Positions 10,191 to 21,127 are shown, numbered from the stretch's first letter. The stretch: DNA of 43,488 nt from Phoronis australis (GCA_002633005.1 NMRA01000928.1:1-43488), one strand, 5' to 3'. Made by a program: numbers and translations. The notes: generated by a model from the sequence alone, not told the origin.

Positions 10191-10523
10191 TACACTGATG
10201 CTGTTAACTGGTCAATGGCTACCTTTCACCTTAACGCGTACCAAGAGCTCCTCGACGAAAATCGTGTTCTTTACCACACAAGCGAAAGGTTCACCAAAGG
10301 CAGCTCCGGCTCTCCTGGACTGATCAGTGACGTCAGAGACAATGCTTGCGTAGCTGCTGTACATGTGTGTCAGTTTCCCGGTGTTCCTTCTGAGTTGATG
10401 ACCCATGTTCCAGAAAAGTACACTGTAGAACAGGGTATTCGGATTGAGGCTATCTACAAACATTTGTTTGAGACGAATGAGGTTTTATGCTCAGAAATAT
10501 TTCCTGAAGGTGAACCTGCGTAG
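10191..10523 (+). CDS. Trypsin-like (FAM111-like) serine protease, terminal exon with the active-site serine
   Basis: The acceptor TTGCTTCTTTTCAG ends at 10190. The reading frame is open from 10191 to TAG at 10521-10523 and joins the exon ending at 3756 in phase 0. The protein contains RFTKGSSGSPGLI: the GSSGSPG segment is the nucleophile-serine motif of trypsin-fold proteases. This is followed by the hydrophobic strand CVAAVHVCQF, typical of the region after the serine. About 110 codons. AATAAA polyadenylation signals lie at about 10665 and 10689. The intron is about 6.4 kb and full of repeats. No disabling change is visible in either exon, so the gene may be functional. An enzyme of this kind would be an intracellular endopeptidase, but its substrate is unknown. 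Confidence 0.6.
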   Translation, partial: YTDAVNWSMATFHLNAYQELLDENRVLYHTSERFTKGSSGSPGLISDVRDNACVAAVHVCQFPGVPSELMTHVPEKYTVEQGIRIEAIYKHLFETNEVLCSEIFPEGEPA

Positions 10524-10659
10524 GTTAGTTGACGTTTTCAGACGTGCATAAAACGAGACACCCATTAGCGAGTGACATAGCAAACTAAAAGGAAACTGTA
10601 CCTGTTTTGTTGATTTTATCGCCTGTTGGAAACAGCGGCAACTTGCCTTAAAGGTCTAC

Positions 10660-10696
10660 TCACCAATAAATCATTAGCCTCTATACGCAATAAAGG
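10660..10696 (+). promoter_or_regulatory. Polyadenylation signals for the protease gene
   Basis: AATAAA occurs at 10665-10670 and again at 10689-10694, about 140-170 bases after the stop at 10523. This is a reasonable 3' UTR distance. Confidence 0.45.
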
Positions 10697-10699
10697 AAC

Positions 10700-11961
10700 A
10701 TAAATATATCCGGATAAAGTTCAACTAAATTCCTGACATTTTATTGTAGCAAATATGCTACGAAACTGACACATAATTCTGACACGAGCTTCGTCCAACT
10801 TTGGCAGAGTCTGACAGTTCTTTCAAAGCATGTCTGCTTTAATTTTGAAAAAAAACACGATACCTGTGGGCGGAGCATATCTCCATGCCCGGTTTCTTTG
10901 TTTTTTTGGTTCTATCCATCTGTCCTGATTCAAGTACGTCCTGGATTCCATGCGTCCCTAGATAACCAAATCTGGATGAAGGATGTCACATGTATTTCCC
11001 GTATTCAGTGTGTCCCAAGACACCTGATGTGCTCTCAAGCAAACAGTCTCAGAATTTTGTGGCTCTTAGAGACACGTCAAAATCGAGGTTTCACTGAACC
11101 TGTTTTAGGTAACGAGTGCTGTTTTGGCGAATCTCAAGAATACCATAGCGATGTGTTATTACGAAGCAAGTCAATAACATTATTCTCGCTAAAAGATATG
11201 CAGATTCGTAATATCCCTCTGGCTAAGTCACGGCGTTAGACAATTGAATCAAGGAATCACACTTAATTAATTTTGAAAAAATGTAATTGTCTGGATGTTT
11301 TGAATATGAGTACTCATTACAGGTAGATTGACCGTTAAGTCACTGATTTTATATTAACACTAACGATGAGTTATTTAACTCAATGCTCTCTATTTACACC
11401 CTGATGATTAAAATATGAGAATTGCAGATAAAATGTCGCAAACAGAGGAAAAGAGAAATTAGAGAAAGATGATAAGTTTCAATATTGCTGTATAATAAAC
11501 TTGCATAGAACATTACCATTTTCAAAGTAAACCGAACAGAGTTCGACTGATGTCTGCCAGACTCAGAAATACTTTAAGTCTTGTCACAATGAAATAACCT
11601 TTTAACCCCAGATTGACGAGACATTATTGCGCCCAACCGCTGATTTTTTATTCGTGAAAGACCTACCTCGCTAAATTATCGCGAGTATGACAAAATGCAC
11701 GGAGCAACAGTCGATGTTTATTAAAAATATAACGGTTTACAGACGAATTTCGATGTTCTCCAATGTGTGTTGAAGCTATTGTTTTACGAGTTGGTCAGGT
11801 GGGTAGTTGTAACTGACGGTAAGTGAAACTTCCAAGAGCGGCTCAAAGTCATGCAAAAGTGTAACAGTGCTAGGGTATACTTAGTTCCGTGTTGTATTCA
11901 CATCGTTGTACTGCGGCCTAAACGTGCATATTGTAGGGGAAGATGTATGTTCACTGGATGG
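10700..11961. other. Unassigned AT-rich sequence
   Basis: No exon with convincing splice sites or recognisable domain. The 113-codon open frame at 10898-11239 has no recognisable motif. Confidence 0.4.
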
Positions 11962-12199
11962 ATGCGCGCACCCAACCTAAAATATAGCGGGCTCAAATTT
12001 TCCAGTATGTGGACCTTTTCCAACAAAAACACAAAAACGGGGTACTACGTTCAGACGTACATGTATGAACTGTGAATTTGCCCCAAGTTCCTATGGACTT
12101 TCGTCTCGTTTTCTCGGACTAGGGCGCTCCTTTTTGCCCATTTCGCCAAATGGGGGGCTTCTTCGAGCTATCCGAGCACCCACTCCTGGGTGCGCGCAT
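11962..12199 (-). mobile_element. Miniature inverted-repeat element, GCGCGCACCCA family, copy 2
   Basis: Perfect 13-bp inverted ends ATGCGCGCACCCA (11962-11974) and TGGGTGCGCGCAT (12187-12199). The interior is the reverse complement of the copies at 8175-8416 and 41532-41791 (GCCCATTTCGCCAAATGGGG against CCCC...GGCGAAGTGGGC). Non-coding. Confidence 0.85.
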
Positions 12200-13320
12200 G
12201 GTGTGTAATAAGTTATAGGCGGAATGTGCAAGGAATGCCGTGTGAACGACATTTCTTAACAACAAAGTCGATATTTGAAGTACAATTCGAAACTTTTTAT
12301 TGCATTTTGGGTGCATTTAAGATGTTTGGACCCATTCTTGTGGTCAGCTTGATTGTTTAACTCACAGGGAAGCATTTGGAGAGCAGAAGTCTTGAACTAA
12401 CTACATTCGAAGTATACGTTAAAGCTTTTTGTCTCCCTGCTTAGTTGGCTAAGAAACGGAAATCGAATTCGGCCTTTTAATCTCATAAAATGGGTCTCAT
12501 AATATTTCTTATTCCAATTAGATCCTATTTCCATCACCAACAACAACAAAGGCAAAGCGTACATTTGACGTTTTGCAATTCGAAATTTTTGGGGTTGTCC
12601 AACCAATAATTTCTGAAAAGTTTTCTCCATATCGCTAATGGTGTCCATGTTCTGTGTAACAAATATAGAAACCTACCACGGTAAGCAATATTATGAAACG
12701 TTTTTTTTTACTAGAGTTAATGACCCAGTTGGATTTTCGTACTTTTAGTCAGTTTTGCTCAAATACATATCAAACGTAGTATGAAAGGACGCAACTCTGT
12801 TTGGAATGCCATCGTGTTCTTTTGAGCACCTGTACAATTAATGTTTTCGTGCTGAAGTGCGAGCGCGTGGGCGGAAGTCACTTTTACTGCGGTTGCAATG
12901 TACATTAACGTTTTCCATACACACAAAGTTTACAACATTATTTGCTTTACTACCAGCAATTGCTGGAATTAAGGGAATTCCGTTTTAACAGCGAGTGTAT
13001 TATCAAGGTGTGTATGTCAGTCTGATCGAGCTGTGAAATGCATGGGAATACAAAAGAACACGTTTTGTGTCTAACAATTCTATGGTTCGTTGCAGTTGGT
13101 GCTATCCTGATGGCAAAAGCATTGCACGTTGTAGCACCAGAGCTACAACTGTATGCAAACTGTTTACTAAGCCTATTTACCTTATAGGCTGCACCTGCGC
13201 GATACGTCCTTATACATTTATGTATCTATCCCCATGCTTATAGCCTGTCTTCATCTCTCACAAGTTCACTGGCATGACATTAGTAAGCTAAGGAGTATAC
13301 ATTGTACAGATATGTGAATT

Positions 13321-13322
<2 letters not shown>
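12200..13322. other. Unassigned sequence
   Basis: No supported gene or repeat. Open frames are short, with no domain. Confidence 0.4.

Positions 13323-13384
<62 letters not shown>
13323..13384. repeat. (TG)n microsatellite
   Basis: About 31 uninterrupted TG units ending at a single N (13385). True length is probably unresolved in the assembly. Confidence 0.95.
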
Positions 13385-13385
13385 N

Positions 13386-14425
13386 GCATACCAGAGTTTG
13401 TAGTCACGTAAATGTGATAATGTTTTAATTGACCGGACTGCTTTAATGTGTTGAACATGGTTTTCTACTGCTTTATGCCGTCAGTGAACCTTGATTATTG
13501 TGAGTTTCTTAAGCCTACCACACACTACATATAGAGATATGGAGGTCATCAATTTCCCTTACAGGCTCAATAGGAAATGTACACGGGTTCCTCTTGATAA
13601 AGGATTGATTTCTTTGGACAATGTCTGTTTTATTTTTAAAGGATTTTGGTCTATGGATTTCTTATTATGTCGGCTTAAGAGAATTTTTATGGATTTTGAG
13701 TACCCAAGTTTTAGGGTATTGGCTTTTAAGCTAACAAATCATATCCGTTAATTTTGTGTTTTGATGTTTTGTTGTGATTCACCTTGTGTTTGCCTTGAAA
13801 CAAGAAAATTAGTTGTCACCGTTTTTAGCTATGTCAACAGTGTCACTTAAGAATGCACAATTTGACGTTTAAAAGCTCGCCAATATTTGGATCTCGATTG
13901 GACAGTTGCATTTTTCTAGATGACGATTGTGTTATGTTGTTGGGAATGCGAAACAATTTTAGTTCATGTAAATCAACTGATGAATTCATGTTTACCGTTT
14001 TTCCTCGAAGTCACTTTTTACACTTGTTTGTGTTTTTTGTGTTTTGTACATCATTGTGAAATTTGATGTCGCGGGCTATTGTTTAAAACTTTAATGATGA
14101 AAAAGCCAAAATGAACATTTTCAGGTTGATTCATCTATTGTTTGAAATAAATAAAACATTTCAAATGTTTGATGAGATAGTGAACATCGTAGGACAACGA
14201 CTGCTTTGCGGCCTTTTATCAAACGGCGCCGAACCCCATTAAGGCATGCATGTAGCGTTTGTAATTCTGGGTCCGGTTACAGAAGAGTTATTTGATGAAT
14301 AGCAGCGATGGTGTCGCATAATACTATGTACGTTTCACGTGGCTGCACTTAATGGGCTTCACTAGTTTGGCCCTTTCAACCACCCAAGACAGGGTGGTCT
14401 CTAAGCCAGAAGTCGTTGTCGAGAA
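13386..14425. other. Unassigned AT-rich sequence, possible transcript 3' end
   Basis: Contains AAATAAATAAAAC near 14145-14157, which could be a polyadenylation signal. No coding exon is supported. Confidence 0.3.
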
Positions 14426-14501
14426 CCAATCAGATGTTTTGGCCTAGTTACCCGGCTAAATCGACGAAGCCAATCAGGTGCAGCCGATGTAGTTGACGTC
14501 A
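14426..14501 (+). promoter_or_regulatory. Promoter-like cluster: two CCAAT boxes and a CRE
   Basis: CCAATCAG at 14426-14433 and again at 14470-14477, followed by a full CRE palindrome TGACGTCA at 14494-14501. The cluster lies in a locally GC-richer stretch. The spacing would suit a TATA-less promoter, but no downstream gene is recognised, so this remains a sequence observation. Confidence 0.3.
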
Positions 14502-15929
14502 TACAACAGTCAATTTCTCCGCCGGATAAGTTTTGAAGTTTTATGCAACCCAGCTGTGATGTTTTCATGCTTCTTAGCATAGTTTTTACATGTAGATGTG
14601 CTGTGATACACTTCCGTTTTTAATAAATTCGTTCAAGGAATGAGTTTGTGGTTTTGTTTTTTTTAAGTAATTTATATGTTTATTTTCTCATATACCATAT
14701 TCTAGGAAATGATAAGACGTGAGAAACCCCAGATACACAAAAAAGTGCAATTAACCCCATGTCATTTGTGGTGCATCACACGTGTGCAGGCATTATGGTT
14801 GAGCCAACCGCACGAAACTCCTGAGGTAAAACACGAGAGTCCTGTTTTCGATCAGCGGGTTCTTCGAGCTTCAGCTTGTCTCCTTTAAGGAAACGAACAA
14901 ATTTTTCCATTTTCCATGTTGTATATGTTGTAGGCATTTAAGAGCAATTCCATATAAAAACCAGATGGTGGGCTATATATGCAAAATCACCAATTTTTTT
15001 GAAACTTAGCACATCAGCTGGCCTTGTCAAAAGAAACCTCAGCCTGACTTTTTAAGTTTCCGAGTTGTTTTTTTAACCCTTTTTACGACCACTTTGTACT
15101 TTTTCCGAAAAATAGCAAATAATAGTACTTGGAAGTAGGTAACTTTTGGTCAGCAACAACACATCATCGCTTCACGCTATAGAAAAAAATAATTATATAG
15201 CAGAAAGAAGAAAGAAAAACGTACAAGAAAAACTAGTTCGGATGGATTTTTTGATTTTTGATGTCCTCCCATTTTAGCCTACAAAAATATCATTTTCACT
15301 GCTTATTATTAAGGCCATGTTTACGCATTTTATCACTCTCCCAAATCTATATCGGATTCTTTTGGAACATGAGTTAACTTCCATCTGTTACTGCTGTCTT
15401 TGTTCAGCCCAACGCAAAAATAAAAAATCTTGTCCCTGTATATGAGCATGAAAAAGTCCTCTAAAACTAATAGTTCATACTAAAACTAATCAAGATCTTC
15501 GAGATCACACGTGAAAAAAGGACGGTGGATACGAGGAGAAGTGTCGTGTTATTGCACATACAAAGTGTCACGCAATGCTTCCTGTACTACACAAAAGCGG
15601 CCGAGCATGGTGGCAGTGCGCCAGTGGAATTTGCAATTTCAGAAAAATAACAGGTACGGATATTTACGATTGAAAGCATAATACTTTCAGTGATATCCAA
15701 GATACCGGCTTTCCAAACCAGTATTTAAGCAATTGGGTGTTGTTGCGACTTACCAGCTAAAAGTTTCACAATATGTAAGTTCCGGTCATGCGGCGGACTC
15801 AAAACCTCACTTACTTGTAAACATGGTGGTATCTGCTACCCAGCGTCGTCGTCAGCTAGGAGTCCATCTTCATCGTGGGTTTCGACCTTGACCTAGAACC
15901 CTCTCCGATGGTAGGTCTCTGAAGGCTGA
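14502..15929. other. Unassigned sequence; its right part may be the retroelement 3' UTR
   Basis: No exon recognised. The segment about 15750-15929 follows the retroelement stop codon on the minus strand and is probably its 3' untranslated region. The exact 3' boundary is unresolved. Confidence 0.35.
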
Positions 15930-18152
15930 TCAGACCTCCAGCCGACGCTGGGGTTGCCATTTGTTCTCACGCTGTAACCACAGCCACACGGTTGCTTCCT
16001 CCGCTGCTCTTACAGTAGACTTAAACATATCAGCTCGCCCTTTTGATGAAATGCCCAGTAGCTTCGTCATCCGCCACATGCTTCCAGCAATAAACCCTCG
16101 ACATCCAACTTCTATGGGGAGACAGAAGCATTTCCAGCCATTCGCTGCACATTCCTGCGATAGCTCTGCGTACTTGAGTTGTTTCCTCTCGTGAGCCTCT
16201 TGCACCCTAGTCTCCCACGGCACCGTTAACTCGATCAAAGTCACTATCTTCTTGCTGTCTGCCCACAACACTATGTCTGGTCGTAACTGGGTTACTGCAA
16301 TATGGCTTGGGAATGAACCCCTAGTTACCACATCCGTCACCATCTTCCAGTCGACAGCCATTCCTAGAATACCTGAATCACGCCTCTTAGTGGATACCCC
16401 GCCTTTGTTGAATTGAATGAGTGCTTTACCAGAGTTAGTCGCCTTCCTTCTTTCCAGATCTAAAACATGTGCAATACACTTGAGAATCTTATCATGGCGC
16501 CAAGTGTACTTCCCTGAGGTGAGAGCTTCTCTACAGCTGGATAGAACGTGTTCTAAGGTACACCGCTTGCCACAGCCCCTACAGCTGTCATCCTCAGTTT
16601 TGCCCCACGTTCGAAGATTTACAGGTGTTGGGAGAGTGTCATATATGGAACCAAGTAAAAAGCCCAATCTGAATTGGTCTGAAGACAGAAGGTCTTTACC
16701 CGTTATCCTTCTGCTGTTCACTCCTTCCCATGATGTCCATGCGCCCTGTTTCCTCAGTCCGACCGCTTCAGCATACCTTCTCTCGTTCTCCTGGGATCTA
16801 ACTTCGTCCAAAACCATTTTGCGCCTCTCTTTGCCCGTTGACAACTTCCACCTCTTCCCCGGAACCATTCCCAATCCCTGTCTTCCATGGCAGACGGTTC
16901 CCACGATATCTTTATGCCGTAACCTGCTCTCTGCCTCCTCCACTGCTACAGCAGCCTTCCACTTTCTTCCAGAATCTACCGATAATTCACTCTCTCTGAT
17001 CATCTCATCTCTCGAGTTCCGCAGAGTCAATAATGTTCTGCACTTTATCACCTTGAACTCCTCCACAATCGATGTCACAGGCAGAGAAACTGCGCCTCCT
17101 TTGATGTATAAGCCGAGTCTTGCAAAACTTGGTGGGACACCCAACCACTTTCTTAACCATCTGCTCACCATCCTTTCCATTTTCTCTGCAGTTGAAATTG
17201 AGAAATCGTACATTGTCAGTGGCCACATAACTTTAGGGAAAAGTCCAAACTGGTAGCACCAGACTTTGAATCTGCCCGGGAGACCGCTCTTCTCAATCTT
17301 GATCAAATTGTCACTCAGCTCTTTGATGGCTGCCTTTACATGCTCCACATCTTTCAAAGACCCGCTGTAGAACTTCCCTAAGTACTTAACTGGTTTTCTG
17401 CTCACAGATGGAATGGCCTCTGAACCTATCTTGAACGTATGGTGTGGGTTGACTTTTCCCTTAACAATGACAAGGCTACGGGACTTCTCCACCTTGAAAC
17501 TCATGCGTGCCCAATTAGCCAGCTCGCCCAGTGTCTTGACCACCCAAGCGGCACCTACCGCAAACCCTGTCGTAATCGTCAAATCATCCACAAATGCTCT
17601 GCAAGGTGGCATCCTTTTACCCTGCAACAAAGGTCCTCTGCACTCTTTACTAGCCCGCTTGATGATGACATTCATAGCCATGATGAAAAGGATGATCGAT
17701 ATGGTGCACCCTGTCATTATCCCCTTCTCGAGCGGCTGCCAACCTGTAGTGAAGTCGTTGACTGTGAACCTCATATAAGTCCCACGGAAGTAACTTGTAA
17801 TGAGATCTCGAAGTTCTCTAGGGATATGGTAGGTCTCCATTGCCAATTCAATTAGTGCATGGGGCATCGATCCATAGGCATTTGCCATGTCCAACCATAC
17901 CACTGCTAAATCAGCCTTGTTTCGCTTAGCATCTTTAATGAGCTCTGTTATGGCGCTATTATGCTCCAGACACCCTGCATATCCAGGAATTCCACCCTTC
18001 TGTACTGTTGGATCCACAAACTTGTTGCTCAGGAGATAACTCGTCATCCTGGCTGAAATGACTGCAAAGAAGATCTTCCCTTCCACATCTAGAAGCGAGA
18101 TGGGACGAAAATCACCTATCCTGATGGCTTCCTTCACCTTCGGGATATACAC
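15930..18152 (-). CDS. Reverse transcriptase, CCHC knuckle and RLE endonuclease portion
   Basis: An uninterrupted 740-codon frame. Counting from the codon at 18152: DFRPISLLD near 14-22 (RT fingers), VVWLDMANAYGS near 84-95 with the first catalytic Asp at 88, GIMTGCTIS near 144-152, and AFVDDL near 186-191 with the catalytic Asp pair (FVDD replacing the common FADD). PVKYLGK lies near 254-260. The knuckle C-x2-C-x8-H-x4-C is at about 524-540. The nuclease RPD at 624-626, with ELTVPWE at 641-647, matches the RLE signature. All key residues look intact. The frame is closed upstream only by the TGA at 18218. Confidence 0.85.
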   Translation of the reverse strand: MYIPKVKEAIRIGDFRPISLLDVEGKIFFAVISARMTSYLLSNKFVDPTVQKGGIPGYAGCLEHNSAITELIKDAKRNKADLAVVWLDMANAYGSMPHALIELAMETYHIPRELRDLITSYFRGTYMRFTVNDFTTGWQPLEKGIMTGCTISIILFIMAMNVIIKRASKECRGPLLQGKRMPPCRAFVDDLTITTGFAVGAAWVVKTLGELANWARMSFKVEKSRSLVIVKGKVNPHHTFKIGSEAIPSVSRKPVKYLGKFYSGSLKDVEHVKAAIKELSDNLIKIEKSGLPGRFKVWCYQFGLFPKVMWPLTMYDFSISTAEKMERMVSRWLRKWLGVPPSFARLGLYIKGGAVSLPVTSIVEEFKVIKCRTLLTLRNSRDEMIRESELSVDSGRKWKAAVAVEEAESRLRHKDIVGTVCHGRQGLGMVPGKRWKLSTGKERRKMVLDEVRSQENERRYAEAVGLRKQGAWTSWEGVNSRRITGKDLLSSDQFRLGFLLGSIYDTLPTPVNLRTWGKTEDDSCRGCGKRCTLEHVLSSCREALTSGKYTWRHDKILKCIAHVLDLERRKATNSGKALIQFNKGGVSTKRRDSGILGMAVDWKMVTDVVTRGSFPSHIAVTQLRPDIVLWADSKKIVTLIELTVPWETRVQEAHERKQLKYAELSQECAANGWKCFCLPIEVGCRGFIAGSMWRMTKLLGISSKGRADMFKSTVRAAEEATVWLWLQRENKWQPQRRLEV

Positions 18153-18215
18153 CCCTTCTGCTTTACCCCAAGTGTCAGGCAGAATCTTCTGTTTCCATAT
18201 AACTCTCTGAAGCTT

Positions 18216-18815
18216 TCACAGACGCTTCAACAGCCTTGGACACTTCTTATACACTTGATAAGGCAGACCCGACGGCCCTGGGGCTGACCCTGATCTTGAC
18301 TTTTCTATGACATTCTTCACCTCTGAGAACTTGATGTCCCCCATTTCCAAGGCTACACTTGGTGCATCCTCAACATCCAGCCAATCGAAGTCCGCCAACT
18401 GTGCATTCCTGGCCCCGTCACTGTGAACGTCCTTCAGATGGTTTTCCAGCTCCTCCTGTGTACACTTCAGACGCCCACTGGCCTCCTTCACCAGAATGCC
18501 CTTTACAAACTTGAAAGGGTTAGCCATAAACCTCTCTCTTGTGCGTGTACGCTTGGCTCTCTTCTTCCTCAGACGTTCAGCTTTGCTTAATCTCAAAAGC
18601 CCAGATCTGAACTCGAACCGAAGCTGTGCCAAATCTTCCTTCTCCTGCTGAACAGCCTTGTTCCACAACTTCTTCATATGTCGCAACTCCTGCCTGATTT
18701 GAGAAATCTCTATCTGCCTTCTACTTGGGCCCGCTGGTTCTCTGGGTTTTCTTCTCTCCTCTTCCCCAAATCTATCTTTGCAAATCGAGTAAACCAACTG
18801 AGTCATCGTTCCCAT
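18216..18815 (-). pseudogene. Retrotransposon polyprotein, pre-RT linker segment
   Basis: In the same frame as the RT. It encodes a charged helical region (RKKRAKRTRTRERF), then FVKGILV and the conserved pre-RT box SRSGSAPGPSGLPYQVYK. It ends at TGA (18218-18216), in LLKRL-stop-KLQRVIWK, where related proteins usually have Trp. A single TGG to TGA change would explain it. The segment is therefore part of one broken ORF, not a separate gene. Confidence 0.75.
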
Positions 18816-18824
18816 CTTCTTCTA

Positions 18825-19343
18825 AGCAGAACCCACCAGCGTTACCTCAACGATTGAGTCAATGTCCTCATCTAGTTGTTTCCATTCCTTCTCTGCTGCA
18901 CCCTTTGGCCACTCCAGCTTCTCCTTGTGTGGAAAATCGTGGACAGCTCTTGTTGGTTCCTGGGGCCTTGGGTAGCTGGTAGCTTCTTTAACTGGTGTTT
19001 ATCCGAGCAGCTGTGACATAGACTGTAGAGTGAACACAGCCCTCTGCTCTCTTTCTTCCAGGAATACCTCGTCAGTGGTGACTGCTGACATCTCTACTAT
19101 TGAAGCTTGAGTCTGTGTCTGGGCCAAAGCATAAGTCGCATCAGCCTCTTTCTCTACACTGGCATTGAATACAGTAGCTCTGTGGTTTCCTCCCCGGCTA
19201 CTACCTTCATTCGTCTGACTAGAAGTACTTGCTGTACCATCTAAGCGCTGCCGTTGAAGACATTTCATCTTCCCCTGTTGTATTCTGACACCTCGTGCAT
19301 TCTTGCATACTTTGCCACAAACACAAACTCTCGTGTTGTCCAT
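18825..19343 (-). pseudogene. Retrotransposon polyprotein, N-terminal zinc-finger region
   Basis: Same frame as the downstream segments. ATG at 19343 is followed by VCVCGKVCKNARGVRIQQGK and a final Cys. This looks like the N-terminal DNA-binding finger of RLE elements, but a Gln stands where I expect a His ligand. A Ser/Thr/Gln-rich linker follows. The frame is broken by TAA at 19001-18999 and TAG at 18824-18822. Between these stops the translation continues sensibly (LEWPKGAAEKEWKQLDEDID), supporting a single original ORF. Confidence 0.65.
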
Positions 19344-19399
19344 ATTCAATCTCACTGTCCTTGTTCGTTGCCGTGTCAGTTTCTTGAAGGTATGCTAGG

Positions 19400-19865
19400 T
19401 TTAGTGTATGATGCATTTCTACGCAACACTTCAAAAAACTGCATTCTGTTTGAAGAAAACAAGAGCTACTGAAACGCAAAGTCTTTTTATTTTGCTCAGT
19501 ACACATGTCCAAGATAGACATTTCTCAAAACTAGATAATCACTCCTATGAAAATCTCAGTAGTTTCAAGAGAATCAATCATGTAAAAAGTATGCTTTACC
19601 AGTCTCAAAATGAACATAAAACAAAAACGCTAGTAAAAAGTGACAGAAGATTTCAATGTTGACCATCAGTGGCTTGGATTATTTTCCCCAAACAGCCACC
19701 ATTCAAATCTCTCCCCCATGGAATCCCCTAATTTGCGTCATCTTCCATTTTTTCAATTTCGCCCAGGGTGGACCCCAGTCCCCTAGCTACGATAATGATG
19801 ACCACAACAACATCGTAAGAATAGACAACAACTAAACATGTTCATAATTTCCTACAGTTTATGAT
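19400..19865. other. Spacer between the retroelement and the C2H2 pseudogene
   Basis: Probably includes the retroelement 5' UTR, since the frame is closed by TAG just upstream of 19343. No gene recognised. Confidence 0.35.
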
Positions 19866-20760
19866 GATAACTCATTCATGACTTCAAGCTCCAACTCATT
19901 CATTGAGGCAAACTCGTGGGCAGCAGCAGCATCAGCATCTTCATTATTCTGAATATTTCCGATTCGAGACGCGGCAACCATACGGGAAAAATTCCAGCAA
20001 TCTGCTACTCCGACAGCCACTCTTCAGAGGAGAAAACTTTGCTTTGCTTATTCCTGGCTTCTCGCATCATCTTTACAACCTCAGCTGGCTGTTGTTTTCT
20101 GCCTGACTGTTCACCTTCAGAAAATATATCGCTGGGTTAAGTCTTTACCTTCTCAGAGAAGCGGACTGCTTTTCTAGTACTTTTCAGGGCCCAATCCTGC
20201 GGCGACTTGATCAACAAGGTAAACGGCAGACAACTCAGGTGATGATACAGCTGTGGTAGTAGATAAAATCTCAGATTGTCTTGAAATGTGGTCGAACTGA
20301 GTCTCGTTCTGGAGGGATGATGAATGAGCACCAACATCCAAGTGCTCATTAAGCTCAGCATCTGTAGGAAAAGATTTCGAGCACCCATAGAATGTGCATG
20401 TGAACTTCGTATGGCGTTCACGGGATACCAGCCCCGACTCAACCCTTGGAGTTGTAAAACACTCGAGTGTTGCAAGGTCAAGACTTTTCAGAGGCAATAG
20501 TTTGGCAATGACTTGTTGATGACAAGTTTTCCCTCCCCTACTCTATGGGCCTTCCATGCTCGAATGCCATCTGCGGAATATTCAGTTTGTCAGCAAACTT
20601 ATCCCTGGGATACTGTGCTTGGGAAGGACCTTTGGGGCATTCACACTATAGGACGACACCTAACAGGCTTTGACACCTCCTCTAGACTCTAGCGCATGTT
20701 TTAGGTCGACTGCTTTTTGAACGCTGTTGCCTTCATTGACGGAGTACTTGGCATGGGACT
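19866..20760 (-). pseudogene. C2H2 zinc-finger protein with transposase-like N-terminus, C-terminal exons
   Basis: Minus-strand pieces in shifted frames read as one protein. From 20760, SVNEGNSVQKAVDLKHALES is followed by GIRAWKAHRVGEGKLVI. Next comes LDLATLECFTTPRVESG, then one finger at about 20408-20334: C-x4-C-x12-H-x5-H (CTFYGC, then NEHLDVGAH). After that come DWALKSTRKAVRFSEKVKT and KMMREARNKQSKVFSSEEW, then an acidic tail ending at TAA (19868-19866). At least two frameshifts and a TAG (in SEEWLSE-stop-QIAG) disable it. I associate this architecture with cnidarian genes annotated only as C2H2 proteins. Its role is unknown. Confidence 0.55.
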
Positions 20761-21126
20761 TCAAGGGTGCGAATTCCTGTCAAAATGTCTTTTCCCTTCT
20801 GACTTTCCCTGAAATCGAAGCGCAGAATGGAGATGCCGGTGTTACCAGATATGTAGAACAAATGAATCAGAAGGGCGGCTGAATGGTAACAATTGTTATT
20901 GCCTGCCTTAGCACATCTAGCGTTAAACAGCAAACAGTGAAAAAGTCTTGCTTGCAGGCATCTAGAGTATGGATGTAAGTATGTACCTGAAATACAATAA
21001 TTATGTAACTCAAATAGGTCAGCTAGTTTAAAGAACTACCTTATCATATCTTATTACCACCTAAACCGCAATCCCACCACTCAACTTCAAACATGTTTCG
21101 TCTCAACACGGTTATTATATCAGTAG
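20761..21126. repeat. Duplicated segment, copy 1 (contains a CYHS exon on the minus strand)
   Basis: Nearly identical to 21481-21846. The copy ends exactly at a single N (21127), which points to two assembled haplotypes placed in tandem. Its left edge joins the C2H2 gene at a position that makes protein sense. Confidence 0.8.
20762..20933 (-). pseudogene. Transposase-like exon (NNNCYHS motif), copy 1
   Basis: Encodes AGNNNCYHSAALLIHLFYIS, then ISILRFDFRESQKGKD. The order (N)NxCYHS, then R-x-DF, then Q-x-GKD resembles the second and third acidic regions of an RNase H-like DDE core. Asn occupies the position where I would expect Asp. It continues with a frameshift into the segment below 20760. 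The assignment is by inference and rests on memory of related cnidarian proteins. Confidence 0.45.
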
Positions 21127-21127
21127 C

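Larger units (their letters stand above)
15930..19343 (-). mobile_element. RLE-type (R2/NeSL/Hero-like) non-LTR retrotransposon, one frame with three nonsense codons
   Basis: One minus-strand frame runs from ATG at 19343-19341 to the stop at 15932-15930. It is interrupted only by TAA (19001-18999), TAG (18824-18822) and TGA (18218-18216). There is no frameshift across ~3.4 kb, so decay is recent. In order it encodes an N-terminal zinc-finger-like segment (CVCGKVC, then KMKC), a basic region, the RT, a CCHC knuckle and a C-terminal PD-(D/E)xK endonuclease. This order, with the nuclease after the RT, defines the restriction-like-endonuclease group. Such elements copy by target-primed reverse transcription, often into specific host sites. 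The UTRs and target site were not resolved, and clade assignment is tentative. Confidence 0.85.

Noticed and set aside
10898-11239. 113-codon plus-strand open frame
   Set aside because: Composition resembles random translation of AT-rich DNA. There is no start context, domain or splice support.
16417-17256. 279-codon plus-strand open frame
   Set aside because: It is the antisense shadow of the reverse-transcriptase ORF on the minus strand. Its Ser/Leu/Pro-rich content shows no family.
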